From Membranipora membranacea (Eukaryota > Bryozoa > Gymnolaemata > Cheilostomatida > Membraniporidae), in NCBI GenBank assembly GCA_914767715.1, contig OU612067.1:15133001-15197000 (forward strand): 64,000 nt of DNA. The letters run 5' to 3'. Position 1 is the first letter of the stretch. Every line of letters starts with the position of its first letter. Of the stretch, positions 23,001 through 34,510 are shown piece by piece. Under the pieces are notes generated by a model. The model was not told where the DNA came from, did no database searches, and worked only from the letters and a program-made list of their open reading frames with translations. A program made the translations under genes and the position numbers.

Positions 23001-26000
23001 GTGCCAAAATACTCTGATAGCTGATAGGAAATATTGTTGTTTATCATTTACCACTGCTATCTCTGAAAGTATTACCAAATGTTTAGAAGCAGGTTATATG
23101 GTTATTGGTTTCGATGATGAATGGTCCCAATACCAAACACTCATCGGTGTTTCAAATGTGTGTTGGTGTTGTATTGTTGGAGGGCTTTTTTTAAAACTTT
23201 TTGGGTATAACTTTTATGCGATGTACTTTAATCAACATTAACTGAGGTTTTGTGGCACCAAGCCCTCAAACAAACTCTGGATTTGTCTTAGACTGAAGTG
23301 ATAAAGACTATGGGGCTTATCAAAAGTACAAAAGTTGTTTTTTAGAGCTGTAGCCGACCAGACATGTCACCCCACCGAACTCACTGATCAATTATAACTT
23401 ATCTTATATTTGTTTTTAAAAGATTTTGATTATGTTTATATATGTTCACTCTTTGTTTTTTTAGACAGTAGCTGAGGCGTTGGCCAATGAGAATTTGCTC
23501 ATCAAGTGGGCCTTTGATGAGCTGATAAAGCAGTTTGGAGACAGTTTATATAAGGAGTACACAATGAGCGATCTTATCTGGGGTTACCATGATCCTATGA
23601 TGACCATGGCTATGAGACTACTGCCTCATATGTTCTACACTGATTTCCTGGGCATCTATGCTGGGGTTTGTTCACTTTATATATCAATCCGTAGACCGTG
23701 CTCATAATTATCTTCTGCTATTGATATCAAAAAATCTATGAGGCAGAGATCATGAATTAATGGGAGTTATCTGCTTATTGACCTTTTAGTTCAGGGACTG
23801 GGCAACTCAAAATTAATGAAATTGTGAACAAAAATCAAGTTTTCCGCACTGTTCCATCTGACTCCATAATTGAGTGGGGAACAATATTGGTCTGCAACTT
23901 TTTCTGATTTTCAAAGTTAGGAATCTTTTAGTTTACTATGATAATGCTAGTGTGCATCCTTGGTGTAGCTAAAGTTGAATTCGATGATAAACATTACAAT
24001 TCTGACTCACTGTTGATAATCATAATAAATAAGATTAAACTGATTAGAAATGTAAACTTACTCTGTTAGGCCAAACATGTGTCTGACATGATTTGTATGA
24101 TTGTAGAAAAACTACACAGATGACGGAGTCTGGACTGTAGATACAGGAGTAAATAACCTGACTAATGTAGGTCAGACCCAGTTCTATAACGGAAGTAAAT
24201 ATCTCAACTTCTGGTCTACTAAGTACGCTAACATGGTCAACGGTACTGGTAAGTGTAACATGACTACTAGTACTAAACCTATGACTTACATAGCTGGGTT
24301 TGATAAGTGCTCGATTAGCCTTCATACCTAAGATCTAGATAGGGTTGTGTAGGTTGTGTTGGTTTACTGCCCCCATTCCTCTTCTTTTGTGACTGGCACT
24401 GAACAAACAACCAATCTAGGTCAGTCAGGGGAAGCTCAACCTTTTGAGTTAGATGGCTCATTAACTGATTTATGCAGTGTAGATACTAAACAACATACAG
24501 ATCACTCGCTAAGCTCAACTGTCAACTGTTGTAATACAGCTGTAGGGTGAACAGCATGACAAAGATTGTGAAGAAATAAGGTTTTCAGTTTTTTGTGTGT
24601 ACTATCATTAAAATAGAATCTTTTTAGTACCTTCACAACTAAACTTTGAGGAAAAATTAGTTCAAGCTGGGCCATACGTTGTTAATGAACCTTTTCTAAA
24701 TTAGACTGAGAACTCTAGAATGATACCAAAAACCTGATTCCTTCACAATCACTTTAACATTGCATGTGGTTCGCACAGGGTTAGGATAGAATAGTTTGTC
24801 ACTTATCCTGGACAGATTTCCGACATGTCGGTAAAGATAAGCACAGCTGTATATCATGACTTAACTAAAGATCAGCTGATACATAATAGATAAGATTATA
24901 TATTGAGTTTATTAAGTGTGACTCCTTGGAATAAAACTTGGCTCATGCGGTTTAAAGTTTGTCATTGGAATCTTCCACCATATTGTTTGTGATACTTGTG
25001 GTGCCTTGTTTTATGTAATAGGAATGATGCAATACTAAAGCTGATGAAAATTGAACAGATTTTTAAAAATTTTTACAGATGGAACTATTGGACCACCACA
25101 TTTGACGAAGGACCACACAGTGTACTTCTTTGTTCCTGATATTTGCAGGTAATATATAGCACATCATGCATGTCAAAATGAGATTATGTTGCAGTATCAT
25201 AGTGCAATGATTTTCTGGTCTGTTTTGTGCCGAACTATAGTGATATCGTCCTCTATGGTTGTAATGTTTCACCTGCCTTTATTTTCTTCATCGGCATCAT
25301 CAGAAGTAAGATAGAATGGGATTTTGTGTATGCTAACAATGATTCGTAAAGTTCTTTTTGACATAAAAACATGTGAAGTGTCATACTAGCCGTTGGATAC
25401 GACCTTTCAACAACACCACTCCACTTCTCACATTACAAAATACCACCACAAATGTTAAATTCAAGCACATTTTCCTTTCCTCAGGTAACTGTATGAAGAT
25501 GAATTTCTTTTTGACATAAAAAATGAGTGATGTCAAACCAAGGGTCATAGTATAGTATATCTAATACCCTTGGTCTAACTAGACAGACAGACATGATCTT
25601 TCAACAACACCACTCATCTTCTTTCATTCTAAAATTGAAGCACATCTTTCTTTCTTCAGGTCTTTGTACGCAACTTATGTTAATGAGGAGAAGACGAGTA
25701 AGGGTATCACTCTGTATACATTCTCATCTCCCCGAGAGGAGATACTAAACGCGAACTCTAATCCTGATAACGCTGGCTTCTGTACTCCACCCGGTAACTG
25801 TATACTGGGGGACGGTATGATGAATATAACATCCTGTCAAGTGTGTAAGTATCACTAGTCAGCATAACAGGTCTAGTCTGAGTACCATAACTGTTTTGTT
25901 TGGGTGGTGCCTTGCTCTCACCCCAAAATAAACATCTGAGAAACTCAGGCAGTACTCGATCATCACACTGATGACGTAATATACTATTGCATGTATATCT

Positions 26001-29000
26001 CTGATCGATAGAGCGCGAACTTATTCACGGAGCATGAGTACCATCACAAGGATTTTGGTGTGACGACCCGTGTCCAAGTTCATTAATTGGGGCCGGAACA
26101 TGTTAGGTACTCATACTAAATTGACTCTAACGATCGGAGATACACATGATAATAGTGTAGTCTCGAGGTCAGCGTATCACTACTCAGCATAACAGGCCTA
26201 GTCTGAGTATCAGAACTGTTTGGTTTGGGAGGTGCCTTGCTCTCACCCCAAAATAAACATCAGCTTAACCAGGCTGTACTTGCTCATGGGGTTGTTCAGT
26301 CCAATGGCTCAGACGGCTGCAATGCAGGTAAGTGGCATTACACTATGAACCACCTAATGAGTGATTCATAATGTAAGCCCACTAACTCGCATTGAAGCAG
26401 TCTGAGCACCTATACTAGTGCTTGTTCCATTTCGAATTGCCTTGTTGCTGGGTTGTAGCTAGCCTGTCTTGTCAAGATTGTCTACGTAGCATGATTCAAA
26501 TGCAGCACTAGTGGATCTAAACTGAAATACATTTACTCAGTCACTAAGATAGTCCAATGAATACCTTTACCGAAGAAATACTCATGAGACAAGTTTTGTT
26601 ATGTATATTGCTGGTTTTTTGACAGTGGACGGGTTTAATGTACCGATAGTAGCATCACTACCTCACTTCCTGTACGCCGATCCGAAGTACCTAAATGCGG
26701 TGGAAGGTCTCAAACCCATCCCTCTGGAACACAGAACTGATGTGTGCATGGAACCAGTGAGTTATTATACCAAACCACTTGCTATTTAGAGGATATAAGG
26801 GTCAGAACATAATATCATTGGTTGGCTCTGATAGGTTTCAGTGTCTTCAGTTTCTGCGGGCAAAAACCCTCATATTGAGTTGCATTTCTGACTCCTTTTG
26901 TGGGGTCCGTTTGGTTTGGATTGATGTGACATGACCATTTTCTATATATAACAATCAATTTGAAAACTCAGTCAGGTACTGGCAACCAGAAAACTGTTAA
27001 CTTAACTATGAAATCCATGCATTCATATGAACATAACCAAAATCCATCCTCAAAAATTAAACACAGCAACTGGGGCAACCAGTGATGATGCACTAAACTA
27101 GTAATTTTTATCTCAGTAATACGATTTTTTTGTGATGTGACACAACCCACAACGAATGGTTGGAAATCTCTCGTGGGAGTCACAGTTACATGTGATGTAT
27201 TTCATATTGAGTTTCTATGAATTGTTGAATTACTTTTACCCCGCTGATGGTCTTGCACTTAGCCCATTTCCCTTTTGATAATATATCACTAATACTGGTT
27301 TGTTCACTCCTCACAGAAAACAGGCATAGTGATGAGGATAGCTAAGAGGTTACAGATAAACATCTACCTGAAACCTGTGAAGCATGTCAGCTCTATGTCT
27401 AATATCTCTGAGATTGTGTTCCCTGTCGCCTGGCTCAATGAGGTATGTAAACTTATCATATCTAGTAGGTAGAATTAGACCAAGTTAGGTCGATTTGCCT
27501 GCATTCGGAGTTGTTTCCCCTCTACTGGTCACGCCGCAGGCCATAAGGTTTTGCCTGTGGAAGGGAGCAACTTGAATCCAGGCAAGTGGACCAAACTTGA
27601 CCCAGCAGGTAGAATAGACAATGTTGTGGAGCACGGTGTGTGCAGTTTTTTGAATTCGGTCTTCTTTAAAAGATAAATTTAATAATTAGCAGCAATTTTT
27701 GGAAAAACTGGTGTTAAATCTTTAAGCTCGACAAAACATTTCATTCCTTGACCACATGTGGCAGAGACAGGATACAATATATAAATATAAACATTTATAT
27801 CTATATATCTATATATAGAAATATATGTTTATATATGTATTGAGATTGCAACAATGTAGGGTTCAATCTACTGATGACAAGTTGGCATACTGCCTAGGGC
27901 TCCTTGAGTTACATTGTATCACACCAAGTACAGAAGTTTTGCAGAAGTGCCCGATAAAGGTGACCCACAATGCAGTTTTCTGGAATACTACTGAGATCAA
28001 ACCAATGAAAAAAATAAAAACAGGTCTTGATCCACTGAGAATTGTCATGAATCAGTTTGTTGTGTATTGGGCCAGTCAGTAAGTCCACACATATCTGACC
28101 CATCACATACAGTAAAACTTGTTCTCCCAACTAATTAGTCATACAACTTTAAGTTGTATGACTTTTGTTTTGGTTGGATTTATTATTATTTTTGCAACAC
28201 TTTTTGGGCTTCTATAAGTCAAGAACTACTAGACACAATTTCATATAACTTTGTCACAACATGGTTCCATATGTCTAGATGAGAAATTACGAAATGAATT
28301 TTTTAATTGTTATGTAATATTCGCTAATTAGACTAATTAGTGACAGACGTTTTTTGCTCTTCGTTGGTAATATCTTGAGAACAAATCATGCGATTGAGTT
28401 AAAACTTGGAATATGGGGGTTTTGACATATACCGAATCTAATGACATCATTGCCTATGATGTCACATGGCCCGATATACAAAATGGCCGCCATATACTGT
28501 AAATTGCAGCTAACTAACAATTCTTATGATGCGATTGAGTTAAAACTTGGGATATGGGGGTTATGACATATGACATCTTATGACATCATCAATTTTAATG
28601 TCACATGACCCGATATCCAAAATGTTAATGTCACATGAACCGATATCCAAAATGGCCGCCATAAACAGGAAGTGGCTGCCGATAAATAGCTCTTATCATT
28701 CGATTGAGTAACAACTTGGGATTTCGGGGCTATGACATATACCGAATCATATGACATCATTGAATTTGATGTCACGTGACCCGATATCCAAAATGGCCGT
28801 CATAAACATTAAGTGGCTGCCGATTAACAGTTCTTATCATGTGATTGAGTTAAAACTTGGTATTTGGGGGTTATGACATGTGCCGAAGCTGATAACATCA
28901 TCAATTTTCATGTCACATGACCTTGAAAATCATTATGGTCGGTTGTATGACTTCATATTTGCTCGCAAATATTATTACCGTTTCTAGTTATTATTTCTGT

Positions 29001-30955
29001 GCATATATATAAATAAATATATATATATTTTCGTATTTTTTGTTGATGAGGTCAAAAGTAATTTGTTATTTTTGTTTGTTTATTGATATATTGAAAACCT
29101 CAATAAAAACGCATAATAATAGTTCTTTTTATATCACCAGAGCGCAGTGATCGATGACCCTAACCAGGATAAATATCTCTCTCTGATGTCACTGATGAAC
29201 TCTGCCACTATTGTATGCTATGTTATATACGGCTGTGGTACCGCTGTATGTGTGATAACTGGTGGATTATTTATATACTTCTATCAAGCGGTGAGTAAAG
29301 AAAAGTAGCAGGATGTACTTTAAGCGCTCACACTCCGCAAGGGTAGCTGGTAGTAGCATTTCATTGTCAAACATTTTCCCACTTATGTTGGGAAATTGGT
29401 TGATAATGAAATGCTACTACCAGCTACCCTGGTACAGTTTAAGCGCTTAAACTAATAGACAGTTTTCTGAGCTCTTATTTATGCCTCAATTCGGAGTTGT
29501 CCTCTCTCCAGTTTGGTACTTTTAACCCACGCCGCATAGGAAAAACCTGCTGAAAGAGGGCTATCTTGAAAACCGCTTATGTAACGACAAAAATGATTTT
29601 TGATTCAGAGTCTGCACCATTGAAAACCCTGCGAGACAGGGTTTTCAAATCATTGGAGGCTTGAATGTTGATAAATCTTAATTTTAGTGACGAAAATGAT
29701 TAAAAATTCTGCCAAATTGTCCGCAAAACAGGCAGAAAATGCTATAATTGACTATCCAAACACCAAAATCATTTCCCAAACCATGTCCATATGAGTTTTC
29801 AATGTTGCAGATTCTGAATCAAAAATCATTTTTATCCTATCATAATCGGTTTTCAAGATAACCCTCTATTCAGCACGTTTTTCCTATGCGGCGTGGGTTA
29901 AAAGTACCAAACTGGAGAGAGGACAACTCCGAATTGAGGCCTAAATCAGAGCTCAGAAAACCGTCTATTAGGATCAAGAGTCTTGATACTTAGTAGGTGA
30001 GGAAAGGTAGTCTTGCCAATAAAAACCACCAGTATGGACGATAGAATGAGAAAAATACTGACAAGGAATATAGCTAGATGAGTTTCATTCAATTGACCTG
30101 CATTTTGAGTCACTTCCTCTTTAGTCGCTGCCTGAAGAATGGAAGATACATCTTCCCTTCTCCCTTCTAGATTGTAAAATAAATTTGTCGAGTTAGAATT
30201 TAAAAGATTAAGATGAAAATCTTAATAGATTGTAAACTTTAAAGAAAAATCTAGGTTCCTACGTAGAGAATCCCTTACACAAGTATGTGTTACATAGGGA
30301 ATCGATCGAGACGTTTTGGTGATTACCCCAGTATGCATTGAATCACACATAGCCCCATGTATGCTGCTTGGACCGAAGCTAGTTAGAATTGCTCTCTTCC
30401 GCTGATAAGCCACAGGGAGGTTTTGCCTGCAGCTTACCAGTAGTTGGGTAGCGATTTCAAATACAGGCAAACTGGATCATAGTTAGATCTACTAAAAACC
30501 CTTAAATTATCATGAAGTCCTCAGTTGATAAATAAAATACCCTATTCTGTAAACCATTGAAGTGTCCGTTCTACTAGGCCATGTTTGGTATGACTTTAAA
30601 GGTCTCAGGCTAAAAAGTCATTAGGGATCCACTATGATCCTTGCTAATATATATTTTTTTAAACTTAAAATCTATTTCCACAATTTTCATTTCTTTACTA
30701 TTTTTATTTGCCCTATCAACTCACAATATTCAATTTACTTGGGTGAGATATCATTTTTTCTAATAGGAATGACCCTTTAACACTAACCAACATTCTCACT
30801 TTTATTATCATACATAGAGTAAGAGAACTGGAGAGAAAACACCACTTCTCTCTCCACGTCAGGGAGGCTCCTCGCCGTCCACATCCGCTTCCTCCTCTGA
30901 TAAAAAGCTCAACGACGCAAGTACCAGCAGCTCCGACTCTCAACTCGAGACTTAA
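20051..30955 (+). CDS. CD36/LIMP-2 (class B scavenger receptor) family protein, 518 residues
   Basis: Eleven exons join in phase: 20051-20161, 20745-20905, 21874-22015, 23465-23665, 24107-24248, 25079-25148, 25660-25844, 26626-26756, 27317-27442, 29141-29290 and 30818-30955. Family landmarks in order: a short cysteine-bearing N-tail (MKRRECVCTSC) and TM1 (WFIAAVILLIVSLVIQFSII); NWYEPEVPVYYQWYLFNLTN; QQLGPYTYR; LIWGYHDPMM; a cysteine cluster (GFCTPPGNC, ITSC); ASLPHFLYADPKYL; EHRT; a second TM (YVIYGCGTAVCVITGGLFIY). Many N-x-S/T sites lie in the loop. The tail contains EKTPLL, matching the [DE]xxxL[LI] adaptor signal used by lysosomal LIMP-2, then a Ser-rich stretch. Family members bind lipids, lipoproteins or lysosomal enzymes through the large ectodomain. 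N-tail cysteines fit palmitoylation. A LIMP-2-like role is inferred from the tail. Possible AATAAA at 31422. Confidence 0.93.
22049..22367. mobile_element. Foldback element in scavenger-receptor intron 3
   Basis: The first about 65 bases (TTTAAAGTGACTGTGAAGGA onward through CTCAGTCTAATTTAGAAAAC) are repeated as their complement at the right end, with inner inverted arms around TACTTTTTAGTACC. There is no coding capacity, so it is a long-TIR MITE. Confidence 0.65.
24559..24756. mobile_element. Truncated copy of the 22-kb foldback family
   Basis: The right half matches the 22049-22367 element closely (TAGACTGAGAACTCTAGAAT, CCTGATTCCTTCACAATCAC). The left terminal repeat is short and eroded, and the middle is deleted. 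Confidence 0.6.
25353..25660. repeat. Duplicated acceptor region in scavenger-receptor intron 6
   Basis: 25353-25485 and 25506-25660 are diverged copies (TCTTTTTGACATAAAA, CTTTCAACAACACCACTC, AAGCACAT, then a pyrimidine tract and CAGG). Copy 1 therefore presents a decoy 3' splice site (CCTCAG|GTAACTG) before the real one (CTTCAG|GTCTTTG). Confidence 0.65.
25849..26262. repeat. Direct repeat in scavenger-receptor intron 7
   Basis: 25849-25936 and 26174-26262 share GTATCACTA, AGCATAACAGG, TAGTCTGAGTA and GGTGCCTTGCTCTCACCCCA. The first copy starts within the donor site of exon 7. Confidence 0.65.
27481..27599. mobile_element. Small foldback element in scavenger-receptor intron 9
   Basis: The left end CAAGTTAGGTCGATTTGCCT and the complement of the right end (CAAGTTTGGTCCACTTGCCT) match over about 37 bases. 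The motif TTTGCCTGCATT also occurs near 30090 and 59800, and in reverse near 30455 and 54962, so this is a dispersed family. Confidence 0.5.
28392..28950. repeat. Four tandem units of 140-170 bp in scavenger-receptor intron 9
   Basis: Units begin at about 28392, 28532, 28702 and 28842 with GATTGAGTTAAAACTTGG and carry ATGACATCAT, GATGTCACATGACCCGATAT and CAAAATGGCCGCCAT. Unit 2 is longer through an internal duplication of about 30 bp. Complementary TAGTCATACAACT (28128) and GGTTGTATGACTT (28941) flank the array, suggesting one composite element. Confidence 0.65.
29341..29429. mobile_element. Palindromic MITE-like hairpin, copy 3
   Basis: GGGTAGCTGGTAGTAGCATT faces its complement ending TACTACCAGCTACCC; this is the best preserved of the three copies. 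TTTAAGCGCT lies on both sides and also beside copy 1, so it may be part of the element. Confidence 0.65.
29452..29971. mobile_element. 520-bp foldback element with arms of about 165 bp
   Basis: CTAATAGACAGTTTTCTGAG at the left matches the complement of the right end. The arms stay complementary through CTCAATTCGGAGTTGTCCTC, GGTACTTTTAACCCACGCCG and TGATTTTTGATTCAGA. It is non-coding and sits immediately beside the hairpin at 29341, in the last intron of the scavenger receptor. Confidence 0.7.
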
Positions 30956-31789
30956 TCTGAGACATGAGACTTAGTTCTCAATTTGAGACTTGAAGACTAA
31001 ATAAGGACCATTGCAATATTTAGTTTGGCAGCCAAGTTTTGCAGTATTTTGGCAATATTTTTATGCTGAAAAGCACTAGCACTAGGCATAAATACCTCAT
31101 AGATGGGAAGGGGGAACAGTTTCTAACACAATACATTATTTAGACCCAGAAATGCTATGAACTTTCTCAGTGTAAAAATGTTGCATAACTACTGCAGAGC
31201 TAGCTGTAAGAGTATAATAATTATTGCTTCAGTCTTTAGGTAGCCTTTAATCCTCCTAAACAATCATGTAATATATTCTATCTGCAAAGAGAGGATGTAT
31301 CTGTATAGGATAAATGGTAAAAACCTTGCCTAGATGAAAGATGAACTGACAGACTGTATGATGTAACCTGTGTTCACAAGCTTTTTTTTATCAGTGAGGG
31401 AGGACAAACGCCCAATAATTCAATAAACATTGTCACTACAGGCTCAGTACATCAGCTATTTCCATTTCTTGTCAATATTTGCATTATTTCAATACTCTAT
31501 ATCTATTACATACATAGTCATGGTGCTTTATATCGTATTCATTGAATTTTCTTTTTGAGATTCTATGCAAACTATCCCGTGTTACGGTATCCTTTAATGC
31601 TCCAAAGTCTTTCCTATGTGCAAAAGGTGGACAGTTTTTCATTCTTTTTTTTGTATTTGTGTCTTTATTACTATTTACTATTTCAAAAATAAAAAGGGTT
31701 TAAACAAAAGCCTAATGCAACAGAATATGGGGGCATTGATTTTAGTGTTTTTAAGTTTGGTACGCAGGAGATATGTTGAAGTTTGAAAA
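30956..31789. other. 3' region of the scavenger receptor, and intergenic DNA
   Basis: No coding exon is supported. A possible polyadenylation signal AATAAA lies at 31422-31427, and AT-rich sequence follows up to the caveolin pseudogene. Confidence 0.4.
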
Positions 31790-32081
31790 TTAAGAGGACA
31801 TTAGAGTGATCTTGATCCTCGAGAAGCATTCTCTGTAGTCGGCCGATTGGGTTCAGATACAGCTGTCCATGATGGCAGCAGTGTATCTGATGGTGCAGGC
31901 GCAGCAGATCTCCCATACCTTCAGAGAGGGGGTTACTGACCAAACCATGCAGCATGAGGTAATGGCGTAACAGCGACCCCAGCAGAGACCAAGCATCCAA
32001 GTGGAAATTACAGTAAGGAAATCAGGCAGGAAAGTTGTTAGAATCCCTGTTAACAAGGTCTGGTCTTCCATCTTCACCCAT
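31790..32081 (-). pseudogene. Caveolin pseudogene (internal deletion plus premature stop)
   Basis: From 32081 the minus strand begins like exon 1 of its neighbours (MGEDGRPDLVNRDSNN), then jumps without an intron into the middle of exon 2 (FLTVISTWMLGLCWG). The last six codons of exon 1, the intron and about 36 codons of exon 2, including the caveolin signature, are missing, and the two parts are in different frames. A TGA replaces the GGA codon expected after SCI. The 3' end still reads like the family (FSRIKIT) and stops at 31790. One deletion explains the structure better than retroposition. It is closest to the genes starting at 34510 and 40070. Confidence 0.85.
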
Positions 32082-33148
32082 GTTTAGATCTATTAGTACT
32101 TTATGAAGAAAAACACACAAGTGAAAGGTTACAACTGATCATGCTGTTGCCAATAGATCAAGCATACGGCTTTATTTTGCTTTAGCCCGTTGCTAAAGAG
32201 CAAGTTCTCAAGGTTAAGGTAGGCTTTTTTTCCCCTCATTATTCAGCAACACAAATGACTTATGTTTCTATTTTTTATGGTGCATGAAATGTATCAGATT
32301 CCTTGACCAATTATCAATTTATAAAAATAACAAAAACAGTTTTTAAATTGTTTGTGAATGCAACAGGTGTCGTTGATGCTGACCGAACCTTATTTCAATA
32401 CGCTTTAAGCTATAGCTGCCACATGAAGGTCATTTTAGGCTAGCTTCATAATAACTGCTGAATTTGGAATCAGCAAGTCCCATTTTAAGCCATTTGGACA
32501 TGTTCTGGACAGAGTGACAATGCGATTCTATAACCTGAAGATGTAGTGAGAGTGAGAGATAATTCGTTCAATATTAAGAGAAAAGAAAATATAAATTCAA
32601 GCCTGAAATTACCCAGAATGCCTTTTGTAGAGACCAACCTTGATAACGTGGGTAGAGGAGCTTTGCTGCTTACAAATTCAACAAGCTAGTTAGAAGGTCA
32701 CAGTTTTTCCTAACTGTTTAATAACTACCAATTCGGCAAGGCATATTCCAGTGCTGAATGTGTTGATTCTGATTGGTTGGTTTGCTCCCCAGACCAATCA
32801 GTGCTAGCACATAGGCTAGTGCTGAGTGACAATGTAATATGTACTCCAAGGGAAAGTATTCATGGGGAGATAAAGCCTAAACATTGATTTTAGCGAAAAT
32901 TTAATTTGTTCTAAAACAATTTTATTCAACAGAATGGTCTACGTTGGTGACAGATTGACTTTCTTTATTGATTCATTGAGTCAGCTTAATCAAACGGAGC
33001 ACTTCTAAAATGGGAGGTTTGGGTGGCAATGAAAAAATAATACTAAAACCGATGAATGATCTATTTAAAATGGAAGAACATGATAAAGCAAGCAAAGATT
33101 TTAGTGTCTTTAGGTCTGTAAGCTGGAGATCTGTTGCAGCCTGAAAGA

Positions 33149-34510
33149 CTAAGAGGAAGATTGAGTGATCTTGATCTTCGAGAGGCATTCTCCATAGGCG
33201 GCATATTGGGTTCCGATACAGCAGTCCATGATGGATTGAGTGTATCTGATGGTGCAGGCGCAGCAGATCTCCCATATCTTCAGAGAGGGAGTAACTGACC
33301 ATATCATGCAGCAAGAGGTAATGGCGTAACAGCAGCCCCAGCAGAGACCGATCAACCAGGTGGAAATAATGGTAAGGAAGGCATAACAGCACTTTCTTCC
33401 ACCCTCATAACCACAGTAGCCACATTTCCATGCACAGTCGGGCGAGTGGAGGTTTTCTGGCTCTCCAAATACCTCCTCAAATGTGGCCTACAGAAAAGTA
33501 ATATTTCACTTTATGATACTGACAAGTTGCAGCATGAGATAAGACTCACCAGATTTACCGGATAGGAGAAGAACATAAAAAATTTGAATTCTTAGCAAGT
33601 TGAAATACCTGAAAAGTGAATTGGAATGGTATACCTTTAAGGTCAAGGGTGAAGTTTAACACGCAATCAACAAAAGCAAATTAATAAAAACTTGTTGTAT
33701 TTTCAATATCAAGTAACAGCAAATTTTTAATTGTATATTAATATCAGTTGTCACAGAATGGATTTGGGTATTTAATTTAAAAAAGACACAGTTTATACAT
33801 TTGTACATGGAGGTTGAATGATCTTTCATTGTAAAGAAATATCTGTTACTGCTGACCTGTTAGATGTTAAAACTCACCCTAGCTCTGATTCGTATTAGAT
33901 GAAGCATCACTATAAAGTCAGCAGTTAGGAGTCAGCAGTTAGGAGTCAGCAGCGAGCAGCCAGTATTATTGTAAGCAGCATTATCAGATCAGGTAGCAAA
34001 CTAACTTGTTGGTATATTTGCTTTTGTTATAGTGGCTGCACACATTAGTAAAATTTTTTTTTGCGCCCGGCTTTGCTCTGGCAAAGTTATAAGCAGTAAA
34101 AAATCAGTTGTAGGTGAACAAATACAAATCAACCAGCACAAATGACAAGTTTTGAGTTTGTGGTCTATTCTGAAGCTGAAGGGGTTGTCGGCTAATTTTG
34201 AGAGAGTATTTCAGGATCTTGTAGGAGATGATCAACTTTTTTTCATCACAATTAGCCAATTTAATTTAGTTTTGATTTCACCTCAAGATACTCGACCAGC
34301 TTTGCTGGTCGTTGTCAAAATTCACATAATATATTGAAACAAAATGCCAGCGTTTTCCAAGCTATGATCATGCGTTTTCCATGCTAACTCGGCCACAGGC
34401 ATTATAATCATGAAGCTTTGAATTCTCAGCAGTGGTTAACTTACGGATAAACTGTCGTTCAGGTTGTTAGGATCCCTGTTAATAAGGTCTGGTCTTCCAT
34501 CTTCACCCAT
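33149..34510 (-). CDS. Cysteine-rich caveolin, two exons, 134 residues
   Basis: Exon 1 is 34445-34510 (MGEDGRPDLINRDPNNLNDS onward, 22 codons, donor GTAAGT). Exon 2 is 33149-33487 (112 codons plus stop, acceptor TGTAG). The family signature appears as FEEVFGEPE (vertebrate FEDVIAEP), followed by SPDCAWKCGYCGYEG, a long Cys- and Trp-rich hydrophobic hairpin (TWLIGLCWGCCYAITSCC, WSVTPSLKIW) and the C-terminal SKIKITQ, matching the SNVRI region of known caveolins. Caveolins insert as monotopic hairpins in the cytosolic leaflet and assemble into discs that shape membranes. About 17 cysteines are likely palmitoylation sites. It is a close paralogue of the gene starting at 40070. Confidence 0.9.
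33915..33970. repeat. Short tandem AGTCAGCAG repeat in a caveolin intron
   Basis: TAGGAGTCAGCAG is repeated about three times, then GCGAGCAGCC. It aligns in position with a GGCAGC-rich patch in the intron of the gene starting at 40070. Confidence 0.5.

Noticed and set aside
32973-33392. 139-codon minus-strand frame (and the 93-codon frame at 37983-38264)
   Set aside because: Both are shifted-frame shadows of caveolin second exons; the correct frame gives FEEVFGEPE and SKIKITQ.
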